64,000 nucleotides of DNA from Agelaius tricolor (taxonomy: Eukaryota > Chordata > Aves > Passeriformes > Icteridae), in assembly GCA_023055355.1 (NCBI GenBank), contig JALJCS010000001.1, positions 83,306,881-83,370,880 on the forward strand, in the 5' to 3' direction. Of this stretch, positions 1 to 11,332 are shown in pieces. Position numbers and translations under genes: made by a program. Position 1 is the stretch's first letter; the number at the start of each line of letters is the position of its first letter. Under the pieces are notes generated by a model, which saw only the letters and a program-made list of their open reading frames with translations, was not told the DNA's origin and did no database searches.

Positions 1-457
1 CCATTTCAGGCAATGTTAACATTATTGAGACCTCTGTGAACACGAGTGAAATAATTTCCCACTCAATCACAACAGGGAATTCCACAAACAAAGCTGTCTG
101 CTTAGACTGTAGCACAGCTTAGAGGGTGTGTATATATTCCAAATGTGACTATTATCTTACTAACTCAGAGGACCAGAAATAAAGTACTTAAAAATACAAA
201 CAGCTTTGGCTTCTATGGAAGCTGTCAACACTGGTTTTCAATGCAGCAAACAAATGTCACTGTGAATAAACGAGATCTGGTCTTAGCCTCCTCCTACAAG
301 GCAGCAGTGACACTGCATTTTCTAATTAGGGTTGAAGTAATACACACAAGGTGACCATCAGCAACAATATGAAGTACTATGATATACAGATTATTGGACA
401 GATCTACAGTATTTCTAAAATATAATCACAGAGGAAGACACAGTAATAGACTCTTAC
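1..457 (-). other. TRAPPC12: TRAPPC12 intron 2, partial
   Basis: The intron begins at the donor at 457-456 and runs off the left edge. The sequence is AT-rich, and I see no repeat, RNA gene or further exon in it. The short open frame on the plus strand at 145-354 has no recognisable content. Confidence 0.8.
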
Positions 458-1663
458 CTGGATATTATCGAATTTCAATCCAGGCATGGTGAGATTCTCC
501 TTGTCTATGAACACAGTGCTGTATTGTTGTGTGGCAACTGAAATGAGAACATTTCTTGTCTCCTCACTAGGAATCCAAGCATCATTTCTTCTATCTAGTT
601 CACTCATATTTAAGGCTGTGGCAAATGGGTCATCACTCCCAGCAAACACAGCTTGGATTTGTGAGAATGGCTTGGGGGATTGACTTATTTCTAGAGATGA
701 TGGGGGACCACCTGTTTCAGGTCTCCCATTTTGCACAGGGAAAGCAGGGTTAGATGAAGAACCATCTCCACCATTAGAAATAGAGGACATTTGTTCTGGA
801 ACTGAAGAGCTTGCATTGGGATTACTAACAGAAATAAAATTGGATGTCGTGAATGAATCAAAAAAATCGGAAGCTAAAGTATTGGTGTTAACAGTGTCAC
901 CAAAGAACTTGCTTAGACTGGGACTTGGCTGAACCACCTGTGGATTATACTTCACGGGAGTCTCTATGATACTACTAAAACTGGGAGATTTCACCATCTG
1001 AGGCTCAAAACCATCAGGTAGGAACAACTGTGGCTGGGAGCTAGCATTGTTTGCCTGGCTGAAGATGGTGCACACAGGAATGGGCTCAGCCTCAGACGAT
1101 GGTTTGGTAGTACTGGGTGACAACATCTGGTCCTCAGATGTGCTTTCATCAACATTATTTGGTTTTGTTTCAACAGGAACATTGTTTCCCAGCTTTGGTT
1201 CCTCCTTCACTGCTTCCTGAATCGAGTCTTCCTTTAAAGATGCCTGATCATCTGTTCCAATCTCAGAAATGTCTTTAGGAGTTTCTTCATGCTCAGTTTC
1301 ACTCTCATTACTTAAAAACTCTTCTTTATCCACTTCTGTCTGTGTTTTTTGATTATCTTTAGCTTCTATTTGGTCTACTATCTCCTGAAGACAACCAAGT
1401 TCACCTGTGTCATCTTCACTATTGTTTGGGGAATCTGAAATAATGACGCTCTCCATCATTTGCTCATTAAGTTTATCTACAAAATTATTTGAGTCCTCTG
1501 ATACAGTTTCATTCCCTTCAGACTCAAATTCATCTCCACCAAGGTCAATGGTTTCCTCATGAAAGAGAATTTCTTCCTGAGTTTTCTGCTGAACTATGTC
1601 TCTGCTGTCATCTTCACCTGAGGCGCTCTTTGCATCCTTAGCATTGCTTTCATTATTCTCCAT
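458..1663 (-). CDS. TRAPPC12: TRAPPC12 first coding exon, residues 1-402 (partial gene)
   Basis: This exon encodes the N-terminal half of TRAPPC12 (TTC15/TRAMM), a subunit of the TRAPPIII tethering complex in ER-Golgi traffic and autophagy, with a reported mitotic role in CENP-E recruitment. The ATG at 1663-1661 lies 5 nt inside the exon, after a CAG acceptor at 1671-1669. The exon ends at 458 with CAG|gtaagag, phase 0. The open frame extends 26 codons further upstream, but that part is intron. Residues 1-330 or so are acidic and Ser/Thr/Gln-rich with no fold I can see, as expected for the disordered N-terminus. The recognisable part is the end, including VFAGSDDPFATAL, DRRNDAW and DKENLTMPGLKFDNIQ, which resembles the remembered human protein closely. 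The TPR region, which makes up the rest of the ~735-residue human protein, lies left of the window. Identification is by memory of the family. Confidence 0.93.
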
Positions 1664-1668
1664 AGTAA
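1664..1668 (-). other. TRAPPC12: TRAPPC12 5' UTR tail at the start of exon 2
   Basis: The five bases TTACT lie between the acceptor (pyrimidine-rich tract then CAG, read on the minus strand at 1671-1669) and the ATG. The transcript leader must therefore be supplied mostly by a separate upstream non-coding exon. The start codon is followed by G at +4. Confidence 0.75.
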
Positions 1669-1978
1669 CTGAAAAAGGAGAAGCCCCCACCAAAACAAGA
1701 ATTAGTTTTATTGTTTGTATATTGCTCAGGTGCCATAGCAAAACTCTTAAGTACCATACAAAAGTAAAATACCAAAGTATTTTAGTAAATATACCATAGT
1801 AAAATTCTTCCTTTAAAAAATAATGATTTCACTATTTCACATCTTCCCTTTGACATTTTTCATTAAATGTCTAATCACAGAATCAATTCTGAAAATATTT
1901 TCTCTTTATCTTTTCTACAGGTCGTAAAACTATTGAGATTGAAAACCAAATGCCTCCCACTAAACACACATGAAACAG

Positions 1979-2190
1979 TATCATAGAATGGTATCAGAGA
2001 ATGGTTTGGTTTGGAAGGAGACCTTACAAGATCATCTGATTCCAAACCCCCCACCATGGGCAGGGACACCTTCCACTGCACCAGATTGCTCAGAGCCCCA
2101 TCCAACCTGCCCTTAAACTCCTCCAGGTGTGGGACCTCCCCAGCATCCCCGGACAAGCCATTCTAGCGACTCAACATTTGCTTTCCTGGT
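1979..2190 (-). mobile_element. CR1 LINE 3' fragment, minus orientation
   Basis: The plus strand reads as the reverse complement of a CR1 3' end. It starts with two imperfect copies of the terminal octamer repeat (ATCATAGAATGG, ATCAGAGAATGG). The stretch ACACCTTCCACT and the phrase around CCCATCCAACCTGCCCTTAA are typical of CR1. The element is 5'-truncated and fades out near 2190, where the CpG island begins. A 3' fragment without coding potential is the usual form of CR1 in birds. Confidence 0.85.
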
Positions 2191-2300
2191 CGTAAGGACC
2201 CGCTAGGTCCGGTTTCAGCAAAGCGCAGCGCGGGCTCCCGGCTGTCAGCAGTGCAGCTGCCGAGCACGGCCGGGCTCAGCCGGGGCAGCGCTGGGCAGGG

Positions 2301-2396
2301 GCAGCTCTCGGCGGGGGCAGCTCTCGGCGGGGGCAGCTCTCGGCGGGGGCAGCTCTCGGCGGGGGCAGCGCCCGGCGGGGGCAGCGCCCGGCGGGG
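2301..2396. repeat. 16-bp GC-rich minisatellite, six units
   Basis: Six consecutive 16-bp units were read by eye, starting at 2301, 2317, 2333, 2349, 2365 and 2381. The first four are GCAGCTCTCGGCGGGG and the last two GCAGCGCCCGGCGGGG. A degenerate partial copy follows at 2397. It lies in the CpG island upstream of EIPR1 and inside the proposed TRAPPC12 intron 1. The unit is not a multiple of three. The shift from CTCT to CGCC within the array suggests block-wise expansion. Confidence 0.95.
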
Positions 2397-2539
2397 GCAG
2401 CGCCGGCCCGGACACCCCGCGGTGGGGGTGGGCCCGGCCTCCCCCACGGCCCCCTCCAGGCACAGCTCCAGTGAGCACCCGCCCACCCGAATGACCCTCA
2501 GGTCGCGCGATCGCTCCGCTCCGTCCCGCTCCGTTCTCT

Positions 2540-2567
2540 CCCCTCCCATCCCGTCCCGTCCCGTCCC
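2540..2567 (-). promoter_or_regulatory. G-tract run (G-quadruplex motif) beside the TRAPPC12 exon 1 donor
   Basis: On the minus strand six runs of three or four G are separated by one or two bases, including four direct GGGAC/GGGAT units from a CCCGT pentanucleotide repeat on the plus strand. This meets the classic four-run G3 quadruplex pattern with very short loops. It begins 5-6 nt inside the intron after the proposed donor at 2572. Whether it folds, and whether it acts in DNA or pre-mRNA, is not shown by the sequence. Confidence 0.7.
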
Positions 2568-2572
2568 GTCAC

Positions 2573-2640
2573 CTCCGCGCTGCCTACGCCGCGTCCGGCG
2601 CTGCTCCTCCCGCACTGCGCCTGCGCTCGGGCCGGGCCGG
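2573..2640 (-). other. TRAPPC12: Probable non-coding exon 1 of TRAPPC12 (5' boundary unknown)
   Basis: TRAPPC12 exon 2 begins only 5 nt before the ATG, so an upstream leader exon is required. The CpG island is the natural site. On the minus strand a plausible donor, GGAG|GTGACG, puts the exon end at 2573 and the intron at 2572-1669. The transcription start is not visible, and 2640 is only an estimate placed upstream of the NRF1-like site. Other GT sites in the island could serve instead. Confidence 0.4.
2616..2626. promoter_or_regulatory. NRF1-like binding site
   Basis: TGCGCCTGCGC differs by one base from the palindromic NRF1 consensus TGCGCATGCGC. It sits between the two divergent genes, where NRF1 sites are common in bidirectional CpG promoters. 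Confidence 0.55.
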
Positions 2641-2663
2641 GCGGGGCTGCGCGCGCGCAGCTC

Positions 2664-2670
2664 CCGGAAG
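2664..2670 (+). promoter_or_regulatory. ETS/GABPA-like core site
   Basis: CCGGAAG matches the ETS-family core. It lies 80 bp upstream of the EIPR1 ATG, in or near its 5' UTR or start region. The motif is short, so its support comes from its position in the island. Confidence 0.45.
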
Positions 2671-2749
2671 CGGCCAACGACGGGCCGCGCCGAGGGTCAA
2701 AAAGCATCGGACGCGACGGCGGCTGCCTGGCTGGGCTGGGGGGGTCGCG

Positions 2750-2791
2750 ATGGAGGACGACGCGCCGGTGATTTACGGGCTGGAGTTCCAG
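2750..2791 (+). CDS. EIPR1: EIPR1 coding exon 1, residues 1-14
   Basis: EIPR1 (TSSC1) is a WD40 beta-propeller protein that binds the EARP and GARP tethering complexes. It helps recruit EARP to endosomes and supports retrograde and recycling traffic, and in worms dense-core vesicle formation. This exon reads MEDDAPVIYGLEFQ and ends CAG|gtgagc in phase 0. The ATG has G at -3 and G at +4 and is the first in frame after the GC-rich leader. The residues match the remembered human N-terminus. Joined in frame, the seven exons in this window give residues 1-273 plus two bases of codon 274. The human protein has 387 residues, so about 113 residues and the final propeller blades lie beyond the right edge. 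Confidence 0.96.
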
Positions 2792-5300
2792 GTGAGCGAG
2801 AGTGGAGGCCAAGGGAAGGTCGGCAGGTGCCGGTCCTCTCTTCGAAAAGGTGCTGGCCGCGGGGTTGGGTGTGTGTAGTGGGGCAGAGGAGAGCCCGCCC
2901 AGGGGAGACCGGCGTCCTCCCTTCTCCCCCGAGCCGGGACTGGGGCACCGCGGGTACCGCCGGGTTGTGGTGGCTTTTTGCAACCGCGTTCGGGCGTTTA
3001 AGGGCGCCCGGTCAGCGGCCGGGAGTCGTTCCCCGCCCCGAAGGGCGCTGTTTGCAGGGCGGGAGCGGGGCCCGCCGGGCTCCATCTGCCCGCCGTGCCC
3101 GGGGGTCTCCTGCCCGGGGGACTCCTCCCCGGGCACCGCTCCCGGCTCCGCTCTGGAAAAGGCTTTGTCTGGCGCTGGAGTACTACCAGAGTACTGTCAA
3201 AGAAATCCTTAATTCTGCCTTGTCAGAAAAAAAAAATTAAAAAATTGCTTTTCTGAGGAGAGAGCATGAAACTGTTTCCAGTGAGTTAGGAATTTTAGTT
3301 GGTTGCACCCTACCATAAATCTGCGTGAACTTTGTGGGATCTCCCTGTGAGGTCCGTGTATGTGCATTTGTCCCATGTGAGAAATCTGTCCATCACATCA
3401 GTATTTTATGGCTGTAAAGAAGTGGAACTGTCTAACTCAGAAACTTATTGATCCTCTTCTTGGAGGAGCACAGGTGTTGGGTTTAATGAGGTTTCTGTAA
3501 GTTCTGGGAAAGCAGAGTGAGAGGGACCCTAATTCATTCCTCCTCTGCCTAAGGGCTTTACTCAGCTGTGATGTGTTGCGGCTGGCTCATCATCACTAGC
3601 CATTATAGCACTAATGCCTGCAGAAGAAAACCAGCACCTCCTAACAAAGCAATTAATTCTCCAGTAGTTGTAGCAATAGAAATATCTTCATGTGGAGTTT
3701 TTTTTTTGCTTTTGGCACCTTTGCTAAAGTGTTCGTGAAAAGTAATGTACAAAGGTTCTTTGTAACAAATGTCCTGCGTGCCGAGTAGTGTGCTCTGTAG
3801 TCCTGACCATACCAATAGATTTCATTAGCAAATTTTGTATTTGTTTGGTTTTCCTCTTGTATAGGAGCTCCTATGTAATGTTCACCTGCACTAAATGTTG
3901 AATCTACTGAAATCTGATGAAGTCTGATAGTGTGCTCTTTTGTATGACCGTATTTTGTGATTGGCTTGAGATGGCTGTAACTTGTACTTAAAAATTAAGG
4001 AAACTTATACTGAAAACTTTTTTGCAGATGAGAATATATATCCTGTACTTAATAACGTTCATAGTTCATTTCTAGTAAGTCATATATAATCCATCTTCCA
4101 GAAATTTAGGCAAGCTAGTGTGTGCTGTCTGGGACCTCCATGGACCTGTGTATCCTGCCCCCTGCCATACTATATATCTGCTACACACTTCTCTCCTGTG
4201 AAGTATGTAACTTGTTGGAGTTGTCTGGCAGGAGGATAAAGCAAAAGGATGAATAAAGTGGTTGTAATAAAAGGAAATTACTGTTAATACAGATCACTTA
4301 GGGAGAGGGTAAGGAGAGATATTTATGCATAAGTCAGGGAGTGTAGAGATGAAGGCTGTGTTGCTGATCTCCATTAACTCCCAGTGTTTCTTTAAAACAA
4401 ATCGCATCTTTGTGCTTTTTGAAAATGGAGACACCAATATAAAAACTTAAACCTAAAACTGATCTGGTTTTTCCAACTTCCATCTCAAGGTCTAATAAGA
4501 AAGATGATTATTTTTTTTCAAACATCTTTTCTTCTGTGTTGCTAGATAATAGTGGTTAGCTGTATCATCACAATTACTCCTTTTTGTCTGAAAGCATCTC
4601 TTCAGCAAAAGTTTTAAAAATTTTTGCTTTGCATCTCATTTTTGGGCTCCAGCAGTCAGTAGAAGTCCTTCTTTGGCCACTGATGGAGAAAGTGTAGTTG
4701 TGTAAATGTGCTTTTCATGTGATCTAATGTAGCCATGTTTATAGGAACATAAAGGTGATTCCTCCTACGCACTATCCACCAACTAACTTAAAATTAATTC
4801 TCCATGGTTTTTGTTCATTTCCATGTACAGAATGTGTTCTGATGTATTGGCATATATAAGGTAACTTAGAATAATGAACAAATAAATTTTCTCTTTTTTA
4901 ATCTCTTGGGTGTGTCAGTAAGTGATATGAACATTGTACAGACATGAAAATTATGTGTGAGTGACACTTTTGGTGACTTTTAAAAAGACAATCTCACCAT
5001 GGTTATTCTGCTTGTCCGACTGCAGTGAAAATGAGAAGATTATAGTGGGTGGTGAATGAAAATGTGAGATACTGCTTGAATTAAGGTACTGAGTGATGGG
5101 ACTGTGCCTCATGATGGTGAATACAAAGCAACAGCAGCAGCTGCAGAACATTTCAATACCAATGTGGTTCTTCTGAAAGGAATATTGGTAGAAAGAATCA
5201 ATATCCTCAATTGATGAGTGAGGTTCCAGGAATATTGCTGAGAGCTGTATTTTGTAAGCAGAAATTATGTTGTTCTTGTTCTGTGTAGAGTTGACCTGGG

Positions 5301-5360
5301 CTCTTTTTCGGCTATATTCTCTAATCTGACCTCTTTTTGGGCTATATTCTCTAACCTGAA
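5301..5360. repeat. 30-bp tandem duplication, two units
   Basis: The units at 5301-5330 and 5331-5360 match at 27 of 30 positions by eye. Each starts CTCTTTTT and contains GGCTATATTCTCTAA. A single local duplication explains it. Confidence 0.9.
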
Positions 5361-8300
5361 ATACATGGTATGTCTGCCCCATGTTGAATTGGCTTTCATT
5401 TTCAGGGAGTCACAATTTTCCCCCATGTTTTTCTTGAGGTTTTAAACAGTGATGTTTTGAGCAGATATGAAAGCACCACTGAACATCTCAAAATATCGTG
5501 TTTGCCTTACTCTAAGGTTGACTGGATAACATTTATAGCCCTGGAAATGAGCAGTGGGGAGAGGTGCTTTCTGGGATAGGCATTTGGCTCAAGCCTACAT
5601 CTTGCTTGTTTAAAAGCATGCAGAAGCCAGCCAGCATCATGAGATGAGGGAAGAGGAACATGAGTTATGCCAGAAAGTGGTCATTTTGGAGCGTGTCTTT
5701 GGCACATTTAATGGGTTTGGGGATACCACAACACTGAGCTGAATTTCAGCATGCTGGAGACTCCTACTGCATGTTGCAGGAGGCAAGGACCACAGAAAAC
5801 TGCCTGGCTGAGCACAGGGCCATACTGCCCATGGGCAGCTCCAGCACCACCCTGAGCTAGGGTCTGGCTGAAGCAGGATTGAAAGAAGTGTGCTGATGCT
5901 TTGATAGTGTTAGTGTTCTGCCTTGTGGTCATTGTGCTTCTTGAGTAAGTGATACTTGGTCCATTTTGTGTTGTCTGTAGGTTTTTAACAGGTTTTATGA
6001 ATCTGAACAGACACTTGATTTTTTAGGACTTGCCTGCTTGCAAGAATAAGGTGAAACTTAATTTCCCTAAAGCCAAATGTGTTTTCTTAGAGTAAGAAAC
6101 TTAAAGCAAAATACCAACTGAAACAGATTGTGGAAGACCTGTGACCAATGTGTGTACACCTATTGTCATCAGTATGTTTTGAGAATAGCTCAGCTGACTT
6201 ACCTGTGATGGAGTAAAAGCCAGGTGTAGATTTACTAGAAGTGGTAAAAGGGTTCTTCCCTGGAAAATGTGTGTTGCTTGTGAGCTGCCCAGGGAAAGCT
6301 GTGCTGGCTTTCAGGCTTGGCTCTGTTCCTGTGTGGGAGTGCAGAGCCTATAGCTCCTATTGGCAGTGGTGTTCACTTCCCTGGGGGAAGCTTTGGGGTC
6401 TCCTGTGGGTTCAGAGAGAGCAGCCTAAGCAGAATGTGCTTAATAATTTTGGTCCAGCTTTAGCAACGTCTTTGGAAGATTTACTTTGAAAATTGAATCA
6501 GTTTAAGAAACTGCCTAATAATGTCTTACTAAATTCCTAGCTTTTGTGTCAGTTCTCTTTCTTCTCTAAGACTACTTGCCTCATGAGTGCCAATCCTGTA
6601 TATTTAAAGCCTTTGTGGTTTAAAGTGTTACTAGAGGAACAAAGGTAGATAAATGGCAAAGCTCTCTTAACTAATCCCCCAAAGATCTTCATAATGCATG
6701 AAGTGAAACAGTTGGAAAGTATTTTTTAGGACCCTTAAGCAATTAGTAGGCTCTTCCTAGTGTTAGGTGTGGTACAGAATAATGACAATATAAAGATACA
6801 GGCAGGTGAACTTGAAGGAATTTTTACAGGATGATTGTTACCTTCATGAGAAATGAATGAGTTTTTCTGAGGATGGTTGTGCTATGCAGGTCTGTGTGCA
6901 GATTGCATTCGTTGCTGTGAGGGTTTACAGAATCTGTCAATCTTTGTGATAGGGTCAATGCACTAAATACATTGGTGGTGGGAATTCTTGTGCTGTGAAA
7001 GACTTGGGGAAAACAGCTGTCTGAGAGCATTGAAGGTCACCTGGGCATGTGTGCTGCCAACCTTTTCACTGATAGTCACTGCAGCTTATTAGAGTCACTG
7101 AGAGAGTCTCCTACTGTGGTGGGAGAAACAAGGCTGTCTTACCGAAGTAAAAATCAAAGTCTACTTCTTGGAAATTGAAATTGTGCCAGAAGGCAAAAAT
7201 AACATTCATGACATTAGCAGCCTGGAGCTTGTCTAGGGGAGCAGGGAACTTGTATTCTGCCTCCAGAATGAGGCATCAGCAAATCCAGCTCCTCACCCCA
7301 AGTAGCAGTACACTAGTCCTGGTTTTCAGCATAAGCAGATGGTCAAATAACTTTAAATTCAGATTTAGGGATTTCAAGCCAATACTGTATCCTTACATTT
7401 TGCATTGTAAGTTCATGGTTTGTTAGTACAGATTGATTGTATGAATTTCAAATTATGCCTGGTTTGAAGAATATTTTTTGTTTGTATTAAATATAATACA
7501 AATATTCAAATGTTGGGGTCTGTTTGTTTTCTTGTTTGTTAATACCAAACCAGTGCAATGCATCAGCACAACAACATGTGTTGAGCAAATACTTTTTTGT
7601 TTGTTTATTAATGCCCTAAATAGTAACAGTCAAATTATCAAAACAAACAAAAAAAAACCCACACCACAACTTTGTGCATTTGGCTGGTATTTCAAAAGAT
7701 GTTGAGGAGTGAAAGTTTTTCAGAAGAAATTATTAACCAAGTGTAGAGAATCCATGCATTGCAGTTCCATAATGCTCTTAGTTTAAACCAACCTTCTTCA
7801 CCCTTTTGAGGTTTGCCATTGTGTTCTTCGGGATCATCTCTTGTTCTTGTCAAGTACAATAGACTCTATTTCTTTTTATCCAAGGTTTTTATTTTTCTGC
7901 AGGTGGCCTAAATTATCAAGGGCAAGGTAGAAGGTGATCTTTGCCCGGCATCACACTGAGCATAGTGTAGGCATAGACATGATGCCCAGTCTCCAGTTAG
8001 TTTTACCTGCATTCTTCTACAATGATTGTTTTTTCTTTTGCTTTATCTTGATCCTACTTTCTGTCATGCTTGTGTTCTAAATGTCCTTTGCATGTGCATT
8101 TACTGTAGTGGATTTGCAGTTCAGTTGTCCTGTTTTGTAAAACTGCTTGTTTTGAACTATGCATGCTTCCTCATAGGGCTGTTGATAAATATGAAATCTA
8201 GACATGCAGCCAAAAAGTTCTTAGTGGTTTGCAATGTTTTAAACTTTTCTTGCAAATATTTTTTTTCCTACAGTTAGGCCTTCTTTAAAAAGGAAATTAT

Positions 8301-8477
8301 GTAATTGCACAGATTGTTGCATTGTCTAACACTGTCAGTTAGGTGGGATGTTGAGAGCGTGTTGTAAGGATTACTTGTTAACTAGCTGCTTGTGTCTCTC
8401 AGATGTGTATTCTGGTTATTTTCCAAGCTTTGTGCTAGTTTTTTTAGTAAGTAATAGGCTAATACCTTGGGTAGAAT

Positions 8478-8800
8478 CCTAAAATGGTTTGGGTTGGAAC
8501 AGACCTTAAAGATCCTCCATTTCCAATCCCTCCCTGCCATGAGCAAGGACACCTTCCACTAGACCAGGTTATTCAGTGCTCCATCCACCTGGGTCTTGAA
8601 GTCCAGGGATGGGGAGTCCACAACCTCTCTAGGCAACCTCTTCAGTGCCTTACCACTCTCACAGTAAAGAATTAATTTTTTTAATATCCCATCTAAACCT
8701 GCCTTCCTTCAGCTTAAGGCCATTCTCCCTTGTCCTATCTCTATGTGCCCTTGTGAAAAGTCCCTTTCCACATAAGCTCGGTAGTAAACTCTTTTTGGGC
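8478..8800 (-). mobile_element. CR1 LINE 3' fragment, minus orientation
   Basis: The plus strand reads as the complement of a CR1 3' region in full order: AAAATGGTTTGGGTTGGAA, then ACACCTTCCACTAGACCAGG, GTCCACAACCTCTCTAGGCA, CACTCTCACAGTAAAGAATT and CCCTTGTCCTATC. It is about 320 bp, moderately diverged and 5'-truncated. The short plus-strand frames within it are not genes. Confidence 0.92.
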
Positions 8801-11332
8801 TTATATTCTGTGTTCTGTGGGTGCACAAAGACTTAGAAAATAAGCAAAAAATGTAGTAAAATGAATATTGATTAATCCAAACCAGTGGAAATTATTGTTT
8901 GTCGATCTATGAGCTGCAGTCAAGGTAGGATGCTTTATGAAAGGTTCTATTTGCAACCTGCTCTGACAAGATGACAAAGTTAAGGCACTTTGCTTGATCT
9001 TGACAGCACTCTGGATTCAGCTGTATTGTTCATTACAAAGATTACTTGGTGTCTTCATTTGTTGAAAGAACTTCTTTTTCTCTCAGAGTAGACAAAATTA
9101 CACATATCTTTGTGCAGGAGACAAGTGAAAGTCAATTGTGCTGATATTGATATTATGAATCAGACTTCCTAATTTATGAAGGCTTGGCAAGTTTGAATTT
9201 TGTATCCTATGTATGGATGTTGCTGGGTTTTTTTTGTCAGGGAATAAACAATAGTGTTTCTTCTTGTAAAATGTGTCTAAATATTTTTTCTCATGCCCTT
9301 TTTTTTTTCTTTCTGCAAAATGAAAAATTATTTTAAGGAAAAGCTAGAGAAGCTAATGACATAAATGTTACTCTGTATTTACATAAGTTGATTTTGGGCA
9401 TAAAGTTTGTCTCCAACTTTATGCATTTTTGAAAGCAGCTTCACCAGACCTACTTGAAAAGCTTTGAAAGGGCTGGAAACTTCTTTTATTTCTTTATTTC
9501 ATTAAAGGTCCTAGAGGTCTCTACTTCTCTTTGATGTATAGAAACAACAGAAGCTTCTTTGACTTGAGATACATAGCTGTTGGCTCATTTCTAGTGTTTT
9601 TTTCAAAATAATTCAAAGCAGATCTTTTAAATGAAATGTTTGCAAAGATCTGCAAATGTAAATTCTGTTAAATACAAAAGCTTTTCTGCAATCGCCTTGG
9701 TGGACTTAAGTTGTGTCTATCAATCAGGAACACTCTGGGCTTGTTGTAGATGAGTGCTACATAAATAAGAAAGTAAAGCAAATTGGTATGGATTCACACT
9801 GATCTTTGATCTGCATTTTGAGTATTTGGAACACAAACTACTCATTATATTCTCTAGTTCTTTTTTTTTTCCCCACTATATAGATATTATAAATGTAGGT
9901 ATGGGCTAATAGCTTGTTACTTATAATCTTATTGCATTTTTAAACTTTTTTGCTCTGTCTTACACAAAATATTACACTGTTTAATTTAGACATTTCAGAT
10001 ACCAGGAAAGAAATATCTGCTCTGTACAAGTCCAGAGATTATTCCTAAAAATTAGTTTTTTCCCTATTGCTACTGCTGGACAATGCCTTGCATGGCTTTG
10101 CTTTATCTAAGAAAAGTCAAATATCTTTAAGTTGCTTTTCTAGAATTAAATTGCTCTACATTTGGATATTGGGATCTAATATATTCCAGATATTCCCTTC
10201 CAAGCTTTTAGGCATCTTTTTAATATCAATTTGAAAACAAGTTTCAAATAGAATGATATTGAAGTGTTTCTGAGTCTGAAGGTAACAAGCTGCATGACAG
10301 GATGGCAGTAAGAAGGGCCATTCAGCAGTTACCTGAATCCTTCATCAGTATTTGCTTGAAATATTTGCCTTAGTGTCTGGAGAGATCGGAGCTATTTTGT
10401 GCCAAATAGGATGTGAATCGTAGAGATTTATTTTTAGATTAAAAAAAACTCATATTGAACAATATTATTACGGGTATCTTGCATGGAGAAATAGCAGATA
10501 TTCCTCACAATATATAGTTGATAAAAATGCCTTTGAGTATTAGTTTACCTGCCATTTACTCAAATTTGTCTAAGAGTCTCTGCTACTGACTAGTGCAAAC
10601 TAGTGATTTTGGTTTTAGTTCAAGCTGTGCTTGAACTATCAGTGTCTCCCATGGCCCTTAACTGCTTTGTTTTGCTTCTTTCAAGACTGTCGTTGGTATA
10701 AGTTGAAGAAGCAAGGCAGAGACTCTAGCAATGCCATTAACATAATACAACAAAGAAATAACATTATGATAAAAGTTTTAAAGATAGATAACAAATTACT
10801 TCTCCCATCATTCATCTTTCTCCCATCATCAAATTACATCTCCCATCTTATCTCTAATGGGCTTCAGCAGAAAAGAGGTGGCTTGGTTTTTAATTTGCTT
10901 CTAAACATGGTGGTTAATGGTGAGAAAAAAATTAATTTTTACATTGGCATGTTCAACCTGAGTGGTGTGTAAACTCTTGTAAAAACAGCTTCTTCCTTGG
11001 ATATCGTATTGTTTTTTAACAATAGTTAAAAATTGTCCACTGTTCTATGGAGTTTTTTCAGATGATAAAGGAAAATTAGTTTGGGAGAGACGCTGCATTT
11101 AATGTTATCCCTGTTATAATGAAGATCAGGTCATGTATTTAGCACCTGTGTTCCTCAATCCTCACAAGTACGAGAAATTGCACAAAAAATGTATTAAGCA
11201 AAATGGGCATAAAGGGCAAGAAAGTCTGCCATTTGAAAGAACGTAATGACAATGGGTATATGTTTCAAATTTTTTGCTGAAATTAATTGATTTTATTAAT
11301 TGTACTTTTCTAATGGCTTTCTTCTTCCCTAG

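Larger units (their letters stand above)
1669..2572 (-). other. TRAPPC12: TRAPPC12 intron 1
   Basis: This intron joins the probable leader exon to the first coding exon. From its 5' side it holds a G-tract run, the 16-bp minisatellite of the CpG island, a CR1 fragment at the island edge, and about 300 bp of unique AT-rich sequence. It depends on the exon 1 donor proposed at 2572-2571. Confidence 0.45.
2200..3180. promoter_or_regulatory. CpG-island bidirectional promoter of TRAPPC12 and EIPR1
   Basis: About 1 kb of very GC- and CpG-rich DNA sits between AT-rich flanks and contains both divergent 5' ends. The EIPR1 ATG is at 2750 and the proposed TRAPPC12 exon 1 donor at 2572. I see no TATA box near either start. 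Between them lie a near-perfect NRF1-type site (TGCGCCTGCGC, 2616-2626) and an ETS/GABPA-type core (CCGGAAG, 2664-2670), both common in CpG-island promoters of housekeeping genes. Several Sp-type GGGCGG-like runs also occur. Transcription start sites cannot be read from sequence alone. Confidence 0.85.
2792..11332 (+). other. EIPR1: EIPR1 intron 1 (8,541 nt)
   Basis: The first 400 bases are the right shoulder of the CpG island and the rest is AT-rich. Repeats seen are a 30-bp tandem duplication near 5.3 kb and a CR1 fragment at 8.48-8.80 kb. I see no exon, RNA gene or conserved coding remnant in the rest. Confidence 0.85.

Noticed and set aside
1664..1741. Upstream in-frame ATG extending TRAPPC12 by 26 residues with a hydrophobic, signal-like stretch
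   Set aside because: It is translated intron: an acceptor CAG at 1671-1669 separates it from the MENNES start, and the cytosolic protein has no signal peptide.
2163..3240. Long overlapping open frames on both strands across the CpG island (up to 329 codons)
   Set aside because: GC-rich DNA has few stop codons. The translations are Arg/Pro/Gly-rich low complexity and include the minisatellite. Only the 14-codon EIPR1 exon 1 is supported.
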